Shown here: positions 36,680 to 44,185 of the stretch, in pieces | How the letters are laid out: each line of letters opens with the position of its first letter | Position numbering within the stretch: position 1 is the first letter of the stretch | Assembly: GCA_963703075.1 (NCBI GenBank) | Contig: OY969786.1 | Span: 4,588,001 to 4,652,000, forward strand | Source of the DNA: Korobacter sp963703075 | Lineage (GTDB): Bacteria > Acidobacteriota > Terriglobia > Terriglobales > Acidobacteriaceae | Direction: 5' to 3' | DNA length: 64,000 nucleotides | The notes under the pieces: model-generated | What the model was told of the DNA's origin: nothing | Seen by the model: only the letters and a program-made list of their open reading frames with translations | The model's database searches: none | Program-made: the position numbers and the translations under genes

Positions 36680-37651
36680 ATGAAAGCACAATTCATCGAT
36701 TTGCACGCAGCCGCGGACTTCATGGGCCCGGGCGCAATTGAAGTCAACCGGTACCAGACGGAGATCACGGACATCGTGCGCCGCCGCGGCGTATTCGGGC
36801 AGCGCATCAAGCAAGTCCCGGCAACCGGGCATCCATCGCGGTTCTTCGAAGAGACGGCGATTAACGCACCATCAGCGGCGAATGCGTTTGTGGATCCGCG
36901 CACGATCGTCGCCACCATCGGCTCGCCGACCCGGGTGGAGCGCTCGGTTCCGCTGAAGGCGATGGTTTCGCAGATCAACTACAACCTGTTCGATCTGGAG
37001 GTTGGCGCGCAGGAGAGCCAGTTTGCTTACTTGCAGGCGAAAGACCTGGCGGACTCGGTTGCGGGGCTGATGCGCACGCACGATGTTGCGCTATGGAATG
37101 GCAACGACACTTCCCTCAGTTCGCCGACCACCACTCAATACTACGGTGTGGCCGGACAGATCATCGCGGGAGGCAGCATCGCGACGGTCGGCACTTCGGC
37201 GAGCATCTGCGATGGTTTGAAGTCGCAGGTAGCTGCGATGGTGGCAAACACGAATTACGAGTGCCGCCCGACGGCGATTTACGCCAACCCGGTGCTGCTC
37301 GACCTGCTCGACCGTGAGATGAAGAGCGAGTTCAATGTTGTGCTCTCGACCAGCGAAATCACCGCGGGATACAAGGTGAAGACACTGGCAACGCAGGCGG
37401 GCGAACTTCCGCTGATTCCGGACTGGTCGCTCGGCTACACCGGGACGCCGGGGAGCGGAACCGCAGTGCTTCCTGCCTACATCGTGCAGGAAGACATGAT
37501 CGAGTATCACTGGCTGACCGATCCGAATCCCCGCGTCTTCCAACTCGGGCTGCAAGGCAACCTTGCTTCGCAGCTTGTCATTGTGAAGTTCGGCGGCGTG
37601 GTTGTGAAGGGTGCCAGCTACGCACATGCCGCAGTCCAAGTGACGCGGTAG
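36680..37651 (+). CDS. major capsid protein, HK97-fold
   Basis: 323 aa from ATG 36680 with GGGAG upstream. Features expected of the fold: an early helical region, then the E-loop-like RFFEETAINAPSAANAFVDP, a spine helix (SQFAYLQAKDLADSVAGLMRTHDVALWNG) and an A-domain with PTAIYANPVLLDLLDREM; the C-terminus is FGGVVVKGASYAHAAVQVTR. It is flanked by the scaffold-like and connector genes. It is framed by two hairpins, consistent with independent control of this abundant product. Confidence 0.82.
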   Translation: MKAQFIDLHAAADFMGPGAIEVNRYQTEITDIVRRRGVFGQRIKQVPATGHPSRFFEETAINAPSAANAFVDPRTIVATIGSPTRVERSVPLKAMVSQINYNLFDLEVGAQESQFAYLQAKDLADSVAGLMRTHDVALWNGNDTSLSSPTTTQYYGVAGQIIAGGSIATVGTSASICDGLKSQVAAMVANTNYECRPTAIYANPVLLDLLDREMKSEFNVVLSTSEITAGYKVKTLATQAGELPLIPDWSLGYTGTPGSGTAVLPAYIVQEDMIEYHWLTDPNPRVFQLGLQGNLASQLVIVKFGGVVVKGASYAHAAVQVTR

Positions 37652-37657
37652 GAGCGA

Positions 37658-37690
37658 GGGAGAGCCTTTGACAGGCTCTCCCGATTTTTT
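37658..37690 (+). terminator. strong terminator after the capsid gene
   Basis: GGGAGAGCCT - TTGAC - AGGCTCTCCC (10-bp perfect stem), then GATTTTTT. It begins 7 bp after the capsid stop; expression of downstream connector and tail genes must read through or start anew. Confidence 0.88.
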
Positions 37691-37767
37691 CACCGGCGGA
37701 ATGTTTGGACATCGCCGCGAGACATGCGGCTTGGCGCAGGACGACAGCAGGAAGAGAGGAAGCGGGG

Positions 37768-38388
37768 ATGAGTTATCTCGATCCTTCGGAATATGAGCAG
37801 TATGGGCTGGATCCGGCGGTGCCGGATGCGTGGGTGGAAATGGCATCGACGATGATCGATGCGCATTGCCGGCGCCCAACCCTCAATGTGGCGCAGTACA
37901 CGGAGCGGGTGAGGGTGCTCCCTGGCGCGCGGACCGTGCGGCTGAGTTTTGTGCCGCTGGCAACGGTGGCACCGGCGACCGGACCGGTGGTGAGCGCGCG
38001 CGGACGGTTCGCACAGCCTAGACGCGGTGAGGTGAACGAATTTCTCGCGAGTGTTGCCACGGTTCTGGCGATCCCAGGTTCGTGGACGGCCATCGATCCA
38101 ACAACGTTCGACACCTTCGCGGATACGGGGGAAGTCAACGCGATCAGCACGATCCTGGGCTTCACGTTCGACGAGCTGGAACTCACGTATAACGCCGGGT
38201 GGGCCACGCTCCCCGAGCCGGTGAAACATGCGTGTGCGCAGATCGTGCGCAATGCAGGCGCGACCCCGGCCCTGAACGTGAAGATGAGCAAAGTAGACAA
38301 CCTGCGAGTGGATTATTTCCGCGATTCGCTGATCGACGATTCGGTCCGCGAGATGCTGGCGCCCTACGTCGCGCAGAAGGTGGGCTAA
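37768..38388 (+). CDS. head-tail connector-like protein
   Basis: 206 aa from ATG 37768 (AGAGAGGAAGCGGGG upstream). The N-terminus (YLDPSEYEQYGLDPAVPDAWVEMASTMIDAHCRR) has the helical layout of gp6/gp15-type adaptor proteins that bind under the portal. A beta-rich middle (TVRLSFVPLATVAP) follows, and the C-terminal helices include CAQIVRNAGATPALNVKMSKVDNLRVDYF. It is called by position and shape; family membership is not proven. Confidence 0.55.
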   Translation: MSYLDPSEYEQYGLDPAVPDAWVEMASTMIDAHCRRPTLNVAQYTERVRVLPGARTVRLSFVPLATVAPATGPVVSARGRFAQPRRGEVNEFLASVATVLAIPGSWTAIDPTTFDTFADTGEVNAISTILGFTFDELELTYNAGWATLPEPVKHACAQIVRNAGATPALNVKMSKVDNLRVDYFRDSLIDDSVREMLAPYVAQKVG

Positions 38389-38391
38389 CGG

Positions 38392-38805
38392 ATGAACGCG
38401 TATGGAATGGCGGGATTTCGGGGGTTCGCAATGGCGCGCTCCGCAGAGGCGATGTTGCGGGCGGTAGGCGGGACGACCGTGCACGTGATCCGGGAGGCGC
38501 AACTGACGGGCACGTTGCAGCAGCGGCAACTCGGGATGGCGCAGCCGCAGTATGGCGACGTGGCGATTGGACCAGCGGTGGTCGAGGTAGAGAGCCAGCC
38601 ACCAACATCGATGAAGATCAATGTGACCCTTCCGGCGCGGGCGGTTGCCATATACGCGGAGGCCGAAGGCGCCGGGGATGGAACGGCGTGGCTGTTGAGC
38701 GCCCGCGGCATCGAGTACGAGAAGACATTGCTGCGTATCACCGACGTGAAGACGGAGTTGTTCGCGGGAGTGGAATATCTGTACCAGGTAACGGCGGAGG
38801 TGTAG
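38392..38805 (+). CDS. phage head-closure-like protein
   Basis: 137 aa, starting 3 bp after the connector stop. It is mostly beta (VHVIREAQLTG, VVEVESQPPTSMKINVTL, LLRITDVKTELFAGVEYLYQVTAEV), with an Ala-rich N-terminal helix. Small beta-barrel proteins in this slot close the capsid after packaging. Nothing more specific can be read. Confidence 0.45.
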   Translation: MNAYGMAGFRGFAMARSAEAMLRAVGGTTVHVIREAQLTGTLQQRQLGMAQPQYGDVAIGPAVVEVESQPPTSMKINVTLPARAVAIYAEAEGAGDGTAWLLSARGIEYEKTLLRITDVKTELFAGVEYLYQVTAEV

Positions 38806-38807
38806 CG

Positions 38808-39299
38808 ATGCAGGCGGCGAAAGACAGTTTCTACATGGCGCTGTGCGCCCGGCTGCAACAGGTGAACCCGCAGCGCACGGTGGTAATCGAGGGCGAAGTG
38901 CGTCCGGGGCTGCTGGTTGCGGAGAACGAACCGGCGGTGTGTTCGCAACCCGCCGAGGCATTCTGCCTGGAGTGGGGTGAGACCAGGCCGGTCAGCGAAT
39001 CTCCGCTGGTGGCAAGCAGGTTGATGTCGGCGGAATTGACGATCCGGTATAGGACGGGCGGGTCAAACAACGGCGAGTGTGACCGTGGTAGATCGCTCAC
39101 GACGATGGACGCGGAACTGCTGGCGATCTGTACGCCATCCCAAGCCGCGAAGATGGATTACACGCAGACGGCCCCAGCCGCGTTGGGAAGCAACGTGTTC
39201 TGGAAGTCGCCCGCGCTGGGAGCCGCTGAGCAAACTGCGAGCCTGTTGGGGCGCTCGGCAACGACCACGGTTTATTTCTATCCGGAGAGTGCGGCATGA
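38808..39299 (+). CDS. tail-completion-like protein
   Basis: 163 aa from ATG 38808, with GGAGG overlapping the end of the previous gene. The layout (helical FYMALCARLQQ, then alternating strands, a conserved-looking LTIRYRTGGSN, a helix with TTMDAELLAIC, and the terminal TTVYFYPESAA) resembles tail-terminator/minor tail proteins. It overlaps the tail-tube-like gene by 4 bp (ATGA). Confidence 0.45.
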   Translation: MQAAKDSFYMALCARLQQVNPQRTVVIEGEVRPGLLVAENEPAVCSQPAEAFCLEWGETRPVSESPLVASRLMSAELTIRYRTGGSNNGECDRGRSLTTMDAELLAICTPSQAAKMDYTQTAPAALGSNVFWKSPALGAAEQTASLLGRSATTTVYFYPESAA

Positions 39300-40273
39300 G
39301 CACGGCGACAATTTTGCAATCGCAGTTACAGACCCTGGGACGGGGAGTGCGTGCTTATGTCGCGCCCGTGAACCGCGCCAGCGAAACGCCGGCGATCTTC
39401 GATCCGTCGGCGGAAAGTGTATTCAATCTCGATGCGCCGCCCGCACCGTGGATCGACGTGGGCTGGGTGGAGAATTTCCAGCGCACAGCACAAACCGCGG
39501 TGAACATAGTGCGGCAAGGTGAGAGCGGCGGAGTGACGGCGCAGTATCGCTCGGGGCTGGATGCCAAGGTGGAATGTGAATTCCAAAATTGGGGAAAGCT
39601 CCAAATGGCGCTGGCGGGCGGGTCAACGCATTACAACGTGCTCGCCGCGACGGGCGGCACAGCGGCTCCGTGTGGCGGGCATGGCGTAGCGCCGGTGCCG
39701 TTACTGGCGGGATCGACCGCGAGCCAGTTGATGATTGATGCGAATTCACTAGCCAGTTTGTCGGCTGGAGACCTGGTGACCGTCGATGTGGACTATCACG
39801 GAGAGACCGGGTACATCGGGAGTGGAATCGCGGCGGCGTACATTCCCATCAATGTCGCCGTGCCGAGCGATGCGGACTACACGCGGCGAGTGACGTTCAA
39901 CGTCGGCCGGGTGGCGCAGAAAACAGCCACTGCATTGGTTCTCAGCGCGGCGCTTCCGGGCGGAGTTCCGGCGGCCAATGCCTGCGTGCAGAAGGTGGTG
40001 GGATTCGTCGATCGCGAGGGTGGCAACTTCTTCCAGGAATGGTCGGCAGTGTTCGTGCTGCCCGAAGATTCGGGGGGACGCATTTTCTATTTTTACCCGC
40101 GGCTACAGTCGATGACGGGTGCCGCGGAAAACACACACACGGTGGCAGCGCCGATCGTGGGCCGGACATTGAAGGCGACATTCCGTGCTTTGCCCATTAC
40201 TGACGCGATCGATGGAGAGCAAGTCGTGTGCTATCGCAGCTATTTTCCGGCGGCGAGTGCTCCCGCATTTTAG
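39296..40273 (+). CDS. tail-tube-like protein
   Basis: 325 aa. It contains WIDVGWVENFQRTAQTAVNIVRQGESGGVTAQYRSGLDAKVECEF..WGKLQMALAGG in sense (segments around residues 45-105), which is the usual pattern of major tail proteins: a tube-fold strand pair, a 'change in' loop and a helix with MALAGG. A later duplicated-looking part (GDLVTVDVDYHGETGY..., GFVDREGGNFFQEW...) may be a second barrel. There is no tape-measure or chaperone gene after it. Instead comes a minus-strand gene, then the hub. Confidence 0.5.
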   Translation: MSTATILQSQLQTLGRGVRAYVAPVNRASETPAIFDPSAESVFNLDAPPAPWIDVGWVENFQRTAQTAVNIVRQGESGGVTAQYRSGLDAKVECEFQNWGKLQMALAGGSTHYNVLAATGGTAAPCGGHGVAPVPLLAGSTASQLMIDANSLASLSAGDLVTVDVDYHGETGYIGSGIAAAYIPINVAVPSDADYTRRVTFNVGRVAQKTATALVLSAALPGGVPAANACVQKVVGFVDREGGNFFQEWSAVFVLPEDSGGRIFYFYPRLQSMTGAAENTHTVAAPIVGRTLKATFRALPITDAIDGEQVVCYRSYFPAASAPAF

Positions 40274-40301
40274 CCGCGTGGAGACCTTCATCCGGCAGAC
40301 G

Positions 40302-40610
40302 CTAGGGACGCATAAGGTACTCGAGCAAGTCGGCAAGTCCGGCATCGGCGTCGTTGATGTTATCGCGGATGGAATCGAGATCGTGCTTGATCTGCGCGAC
40401 GAGAGTGGTGAACGACGCACGATGTTCAGTGGAGAGCGACAGAAGCAAAGGCAACGACTCCTGCGAAAAGGTGTTGCCTAGCGCGGCGATTTCCGAGAGG
40501 TGATGCACCAGGTCGCCGAGGTCGGGCCCGGAAGGATAGCCGAGTTCCGTGAACTTGGCAGTAAGACCAGTCTGCAAAGCGACAACATGCTGCGTTTCGC
40601 GATCACTCAT
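40302..40610 (-). CDS. minus-strand helical protein inside the tail module, 102 aa
   Basis: The only minus-strand gene of the particle cluster. ATG 40610 has GGAG about ten bases upstream. The product (MSDRETQHVVALQTGLTAKFTELG...) is predicted to be nearly all helix, with heptad-like spacing in HRASFTTLVAQIKHDLDSIRDNIND. It exactly fills the 378-bp gap where a tape measure would be expected. No family is recognised. It could be a moron or a regulator expressed in the lysogenic/resting state. Confidence 0.5.
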   Translation of the reverse strand: MSDRETQHVVALQTGLTAKFTELGYPSGPDLGDLVHHLSEIAALGNTFSQESLPLLLSLSTEHRASFTTLVAQIKHDLDSIRDNINDADAGLADLLEYLMRP

Positions 40611-40651
40611 GCGCGGCAGTCTCCGTGGAAACGAGAACAGGATCAGAATAC

Positions 40652-42946
40652 ATGCAACTTACGATCGACAATTTCGACCAACTCGGTCTCGTGGATTACT
40701 CCCCGTACTTGGATGCCGAGCACCTGCCGAGCGTGGCGAGGCGACTGAACAAAGCTTCGACCATGCTGGCACAACTTGTTTCGCTCGCCGGCAAGATGCA
40801 GGTGCCGCACCAGGGCTCGCGGGTGTGGCTCAAGAAATCGGACGGAACGACTCTCTTTGCCGGCTACGTGGCCCAGCAACCCGCGTGCGCCTATGCGGGG
40901 CAGAGCACGGAGGGAGCTATCTATCGCTATGGGTTGGCGTGTACGAGCGATGAATGGCTGCTGGATCGCAAGGCGCTTCCGCAGCGGCTGCCGTTTATTG
41001 CCCGCTCGGCCGGCGCGATCGTAAAACAGATTACCCAGGATGTTGAAGCGGGCAAGTTCGACACCAGCGGAGTTGAGGATTGCGACCCGATTCCGGTGTA
41101 CGCGGCCAACGTGCAGCAGACGTGGTCGGAACACGCTGAGCAGCTTGCGTTGCGAGAAAGAGCCACGTATCACGCAGAGGGCGGTGCGATTACGTTCGCA
41201 CGGGTTGGCGAGAATTCGTTGACGATCGACGAGACCAATCCGGCATGCGACCGCAACAGCCTGGAGATCCAAGGTGAGCCGTGCACGTTGAATGACGTAG
41301 CCGTGATCGGATCCTTGGAGCCGCGCACCTATGTAAAAGATTATTTCGAGGGCGATGGTTACACGCTCAGTTTTTCGCTCGCCGCTACGCCGGTAGGGAC
41401 CTTCGATCACACGCTGTTCGAAGACGAGTTTCCGGGCACGCAGCTGAATCCAGTTTTGTGGCAGAGCGGAAGCGGATCGACGGCGCAGGTGAACGATGGG
41501 CTGCTGATGGCAAGCGGCAGCGCGCTGGTGCAGTTGGTGGAACTGGTTGAGTTGGGTGGCGGGATTGTTCTGCAACACGGGTGCTTCGAATTCCAGGGAG
41601 CGAGCACGGGCATTCTGGGTGGTCTGTATGCCGGCGGCGTGGCGATTACGAATTGTGTAGCGGGCGTCCAGGCGCAGCCGAGCGGAGCGCAATCGGTCCT
41701 GCAAGCGATAGTGAACGGTGTAGCCACTGGGCCGACGATTACGACGGTAGCCGGTCATCAATACCAGCTCACCACCCGGATTTTCGCCAACCAGTTGCAC
41801 CGCAGCGCGCAGGTGTTTCATTCCTCACAGCACGTGCCAGGCGCGGGCAGGGGCGGCGACCTGATTGCTTCGGACGCGCGCGTCGTGCTGGAGGTTCACG
41901 ATATCGATCCCACGAATCCCGCGACGATGGCGGCGCCGTCCACCGTGCTTTTCGATGACGTGATCACGAATGTTGCAGGATGGTGCAACTATACAGTGAT
42001 GAACGGCAGCGACCTGCACTGTTCTGTTTCGTACACGCGTATGCGTACCAACGGTGGGACGCTGGTGCGGAGCGCGATTCCCGGGCAGGCATTTCGTACA
42101 CGGCTGCAAGGTCCGCTGGCCGACGGCGGCGAGTGCCGGGTGAACGCCACGGAACTGTACTTCCTGGCTGCGTATGTTCCGGAGGCGTCGGAGCAGATTG
42201 TGGTGAGTTACCGCACTGGGCTGACCGCGCAGGCCGAGCAGTCCAATAGCGCAGCGATCGCAGCGCTGGCAAACACTGTGGACGACGGTGTGCGGTCGAG
42301 CGTGAAGGGACTTAAAGCGCCGGAGGCCCGCAGCACGGAAGATTGCGTGAACGCGGCCATGGCTCTGCTGGACGATGGCACGCAGATGTCCTGGCAAGGT
42401 ACGTACCAGACATGGAGCGATTTCCTGGGCGCGAGCGATGTTCGTCCGGGCGATGCGGTGACGGTGAATGCCCCTTCGCAAAATGCGCAGTTCACCGCCA
42501 TCGTACGGGAAGTAGACATTGCGTTGCAGGGCCTCGGAGATGACCGCAGTATTTACCGGTTGAAATTTGCCAACGATGCGGCGCAACCGTTGTCGTTCAG
42601 TTTCGATACAGCGCAACTGAAGTTGCCGCCGGTAGGCGTCGCCGTCCCAGGAAACTGGACACTGGTTCCAGTCAAGGATGCGGAGTTCTCGCAGATCCTT
42701 GCCAGCCAGGTGACGATTGCGACAAACCTGGTTCCGCCAACCGGCGGCGGTTTCGAGGTGAGGGCGACGGGCCAGGGATGGGGAGCGGCGAACGACCGCA
42801 GCCTGTGGGGGCGGTACACCGCGCAGAGCTTCACAATTCCGCGGCTCTCACGGTCGCAAAGTTATTACATTCGGCAGTATGACAACGCGCAGCCGCCTAA
42901 CTACTCCAACGACTCGGTGCTGCTGCACGTGGATTGGCCTTTATGA
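40652..42946 (+). CDS. tail hub / baseplate-like protein with a lectin-like insertion
   Basis: 764 aa from ATG 40652 (AGGA upstream). The N-terminal ~230 residues follow the gp27/gpP-type hub plan: SRVWLKKSDGTTLFAGYVAQQ, a cysteine-containing strand LACTSDEWLLDRK, then IVKQITQDVEAG and QTWSEHAEQLALRERATYH. A jelly-roll segment (about 255-400, with FEDEFPGTQLNPVLWQ and GGIVLQHGCFEFQG) looks like a LamG/concanavalin-type carbohydrate-binding insertion. The C-terminal part (RSIYRLKFAND..., then a FN3-like strand set) is beta-rich. Both ends fit a central tail-tip protein. Confidence 0.55.
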   Translation: MQLTIDNFDQLGLVDYSPYLDAEHLPSVARRLNKASTMLAQLVSLAGKMQVPHQGSRVWLKKSDGTTLFAGYVAQQPACAYAGQSTEGAIYRYGLACTSDEWLLDRKALPQRLPFIARSAGAIVKQITQDVEAGKFDTSGVEDCDPIPVYAANVQQTWSEHAEQLALRERATYHAEGGAITFARVGENSLTIDETNPACDRNSLEIQGEPCTLNDVAVIGSLEPRTYVKDYFEGDGYTLSFSLAATPVGTFDHTLFEDEFPGTQLNPVLWQSGSGSTAQVNDGLLMASGSALVQLVELVELGGGIVLQHGCFEFQGASTGILGGLYAGGVAITNCVAGVQAQPSGAQSVLQAIVNGVATGPTITTVAGHQYQLTTRIFANQLHRSAQVFHSSQHVPGAGRGGDLIASDARVVLEVHDIDPTNPATMAAPSTVLFDDVITNVAGWCNYTVMNGSDLHCSVSYTRMRTNGGTLVRSAIPGQAFRTRLQGPLADGGECRVNATELYFLAAYVPEASEQIVVSYRTGLTAQAEQSNSAAIAALANTVDDGVRSSVKGLKAPEARSTEDCVNAAMALLDDGTQMSWQGTYQTWSDFLGASDVRPGDAVTVNAPSQNAQFTAIVREVDIALQGLGDDRSIYRLKFANDAAQPLSFSFDTAQLKLPPVGVAVPGNWTLVPVKDAEFSQILASQVTIATNLVPPTGGGFEVRATGQGWGAANDRSLWGRYTAQSFTIPRLSRSQSYYIRQYDNAQPPNYSNDSVLLHVDWPL

Positions 42947-42963
42947 GAAGTGGGGTGGCAGGG

Positions 42964-43185
42964 ATGGACAGTTTTGAAGAGCGCGTGCTTTCTGATCTTT
43001 CAGAGCTCAAGGCACACATGCGCTGGGTCGTCGGAAACGGGAACCAGGGAAAAATCCAGGAGATGGAAGAGCGGCTGAACCGGCACGAGACGCACCTTCA
43101 GCGAATGGTTGGCGTGGGCTCCGCGATTGCGGCGGCGATTACGGTGATGAACCTGGTAGTTAATTTCCTGAAGCTGCATCACTGA
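42964..43185 (+). CDS. small coiled-coil protein with a C-terminal TM helix (XhlA/holin-like)
   Basis: 73 aa from ATG 42964; an alternative ATG at 42943 overlaps the hub stop. It has a coiled coil (FEERVLSDLSELKAHM..., KIQEMEERLNRHETHLQRM) followed by one TM helix (about 51-68, GSAIAAAITVMNLVVNF). This is the topology of XhlA-like and other phage membrane proteins at the end of tail modules. It ends just before a hairpin terminator. Confidence 0.55.
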   Translation: MDSFEERVLSDLSELKAHMRWVVGNGNQGKIQEMEERLNRHETHLQRMVGVGSAIAAAITVMNLVVNFLKLHH

Positions 43186-43205
43186 GCGACAGGAGCGGGT
43201 GAGCG

Positions 43206-43232
43206 GACGGACTGCGGTCCGTCTTTTGTTTT
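43206..43232 (+). terminator. rho-independent terminator in the tail-end module
   Basis: GACGGAC - TGCG - GTCCGTC followed by TTTTGTTTT. Confidence 0.75.
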
Positions 43233-43250
43233 GGCGTACGAGGAGAAAAA

Positions 43251-43508
43251 ATGAATTTTTTGGCGAAGTTGTTGCAAGGCATCGCGTTTGTTCCAGCAGT
43301 GGTCCACGGAGTTGAGGCGCTGTTTGGAAGCAAAAGTGGAGATGATAAGAAGCAGGCAGCGCTGTCGTTCGTAGGGTCCGCGATCAACATGGCAGACGCG
43401 ATCGCCAGCAAGCAGATCGTCGATCCGAACAAGTTCCAGGGCGGCCTTTCGAAAGTAATCGATGGCGTCGTCGACTGTTTGAACGCGAGTGCGTGGGCGA
43501 AGCTGTAG
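43251..43508 (+). CDS. small hypothetical protein at the end of the particle cluster, 85 aa
   Basis: Begins NFLAKLLQGIAFVPAVVHGVEALF with CGAGGAGAAAAA in front of the ATG. The N-terminal segment is moderately hydrophobic, followed by AALSFVGSAINMADAIA and a C-terminal amphipathic helix ending in VVDCLNASAWAKL. It resembles the short proteins seen beside lysis genes, but no motif proves this. Confidence 0.5.
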   Translation: MNFLAKLLQGIAFVPAVVHGVEALFGSKSGDDKKQAALSFVGSAINMADAIASKQIVDPNKFQGGLSKVIDGVVDCLNASAWAKL

Positions 43509-43517
43509 GGTACGGGC

Positions 43518-43545
43518 CCCACCCTGTCCTGCGGACAAGGGTGGG
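43518..43545. repeat. CCCACCCT...AGGGTGGG hairpin marking the right edge of the cluster
   Basis: Near-perfect 12-bp arms (one bulged T) around a TGC loop. It is related in its arms to the hairpin at 2414-2442. It may be a dispersed intergenic repeat, and lies where the phage-type genes stop. Confidence 0.5.
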
Positions 43546-43573
43546 TATCTACATTTTTGGTAGGATGCGCGTT

Positions 43574-44119
43574 ATGCGAGCGGGAACGAATGAGTGGCAG
43601 CGGATCGACAACACGGGATGTTTGCCGTGGATCTTCCGGGCAATGCTGCTCTCGTGGGCCGTCGTTCTGCCCTATGCGGTGATCACGGGGAGTAAAGAGT
43701 GGTTTGGGTGGTCGCTGGCTTGTGTGCTGGCCGGCGTCTGGCTGACGCTGCGGGGCCGGGCGAATCGGTTCGTTGCGCCTGAAATGACGGTGGATGTGGT
43801 CCCGGCGGAGTTGCAGGCGGGCGAGCAATTTCTGGTGACGCTCAACATCGGCGGCGACAAGGCGCGCACGATTCGCTGGTGGAGTGCGGAGATGATGGTG
43901 GAGGTGGCGGGCGATGACCCGAAGTCGCTGGTCACGGCGGAGTTTGCCATCGACCCCGAGGCGGAAACCTCGCCAATCGCGGAATTGCAGATGGTATTGA
44001 CCGTGCCGGATGCGACGGCGATGCGGGCATTCAATTCCCAAGATTTGTTTGTGCAGGTGACGGTGCAGACCGAGCGGGGACGGATGGAATCCGGAAAGGT
44101 GGCCGTTCAGGTGCACTGA
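43574..44119 (+). CDS. membrane protein of unknown function, 181 aa
   Basis: ATG 43574 has AGGA nine bases upstream (ATG 43565 is also possible). Two TM helices lie at about residues 14-55 (IFRAMLLSWAVVLPYAVITG and WSLACVLAGVWLTL), followed by a soluble beta-rich C-terminal domain (about 65-181; VDVVPAELQAGEQFLVTLNIGG). It is not recognisably phage and probably belongs to the chromosome to the right of the cluster. Confidence 0.55.
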   Translation: MRAGTNEWQRIDNTGCLPWIFRAMLLSWAVVLPYAVITGSKEWFGWSLACVLAGVWLTLRGRANRFVAPEMTVDVVPAELQAGEQFLVTLNIGGDKARTIRWWSAEMMVEVAGDDPKSLVTAEFAIDPEAETSPIAELQMVLTVPDATAMRAFNSQDLFVQVTVQTERGRMESGKVAVQVH

Positions 44120-44137
44120 GATTGCTGTTTCTTGTTG

Positions 44138-44161
44138 AAAAAGCGCCCAGAAGGGCGCTTA
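44138..44161 (-). terminator. terminator of the E2 gene
   Basis: AAGCGCCC - loop of four - GGGCGCTT; on the minus strand the stem is followed by TTTTTC. It lies 25 bp after the E2 stop and may also act weakly on the converging gene. Confidence 0.75.
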
Positions 44162-44185
44162 TTCGGAGCGAGTGCTCGACTCTTT

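Noticed and set aside
35136..36689. 517-aa minus-strand frame across portal and protease genes
   Set aside because: Ser/Arg-rich antisense translation; the plus-strand structural genes have ribosome sites and motifs.
39296..40273. Tail sheath protein (contractile tail)
   Set aside because: Too short and lacking sheath motifs; tube-like pattern fits better, so a myovirus-type or contractile injection system is not supported.
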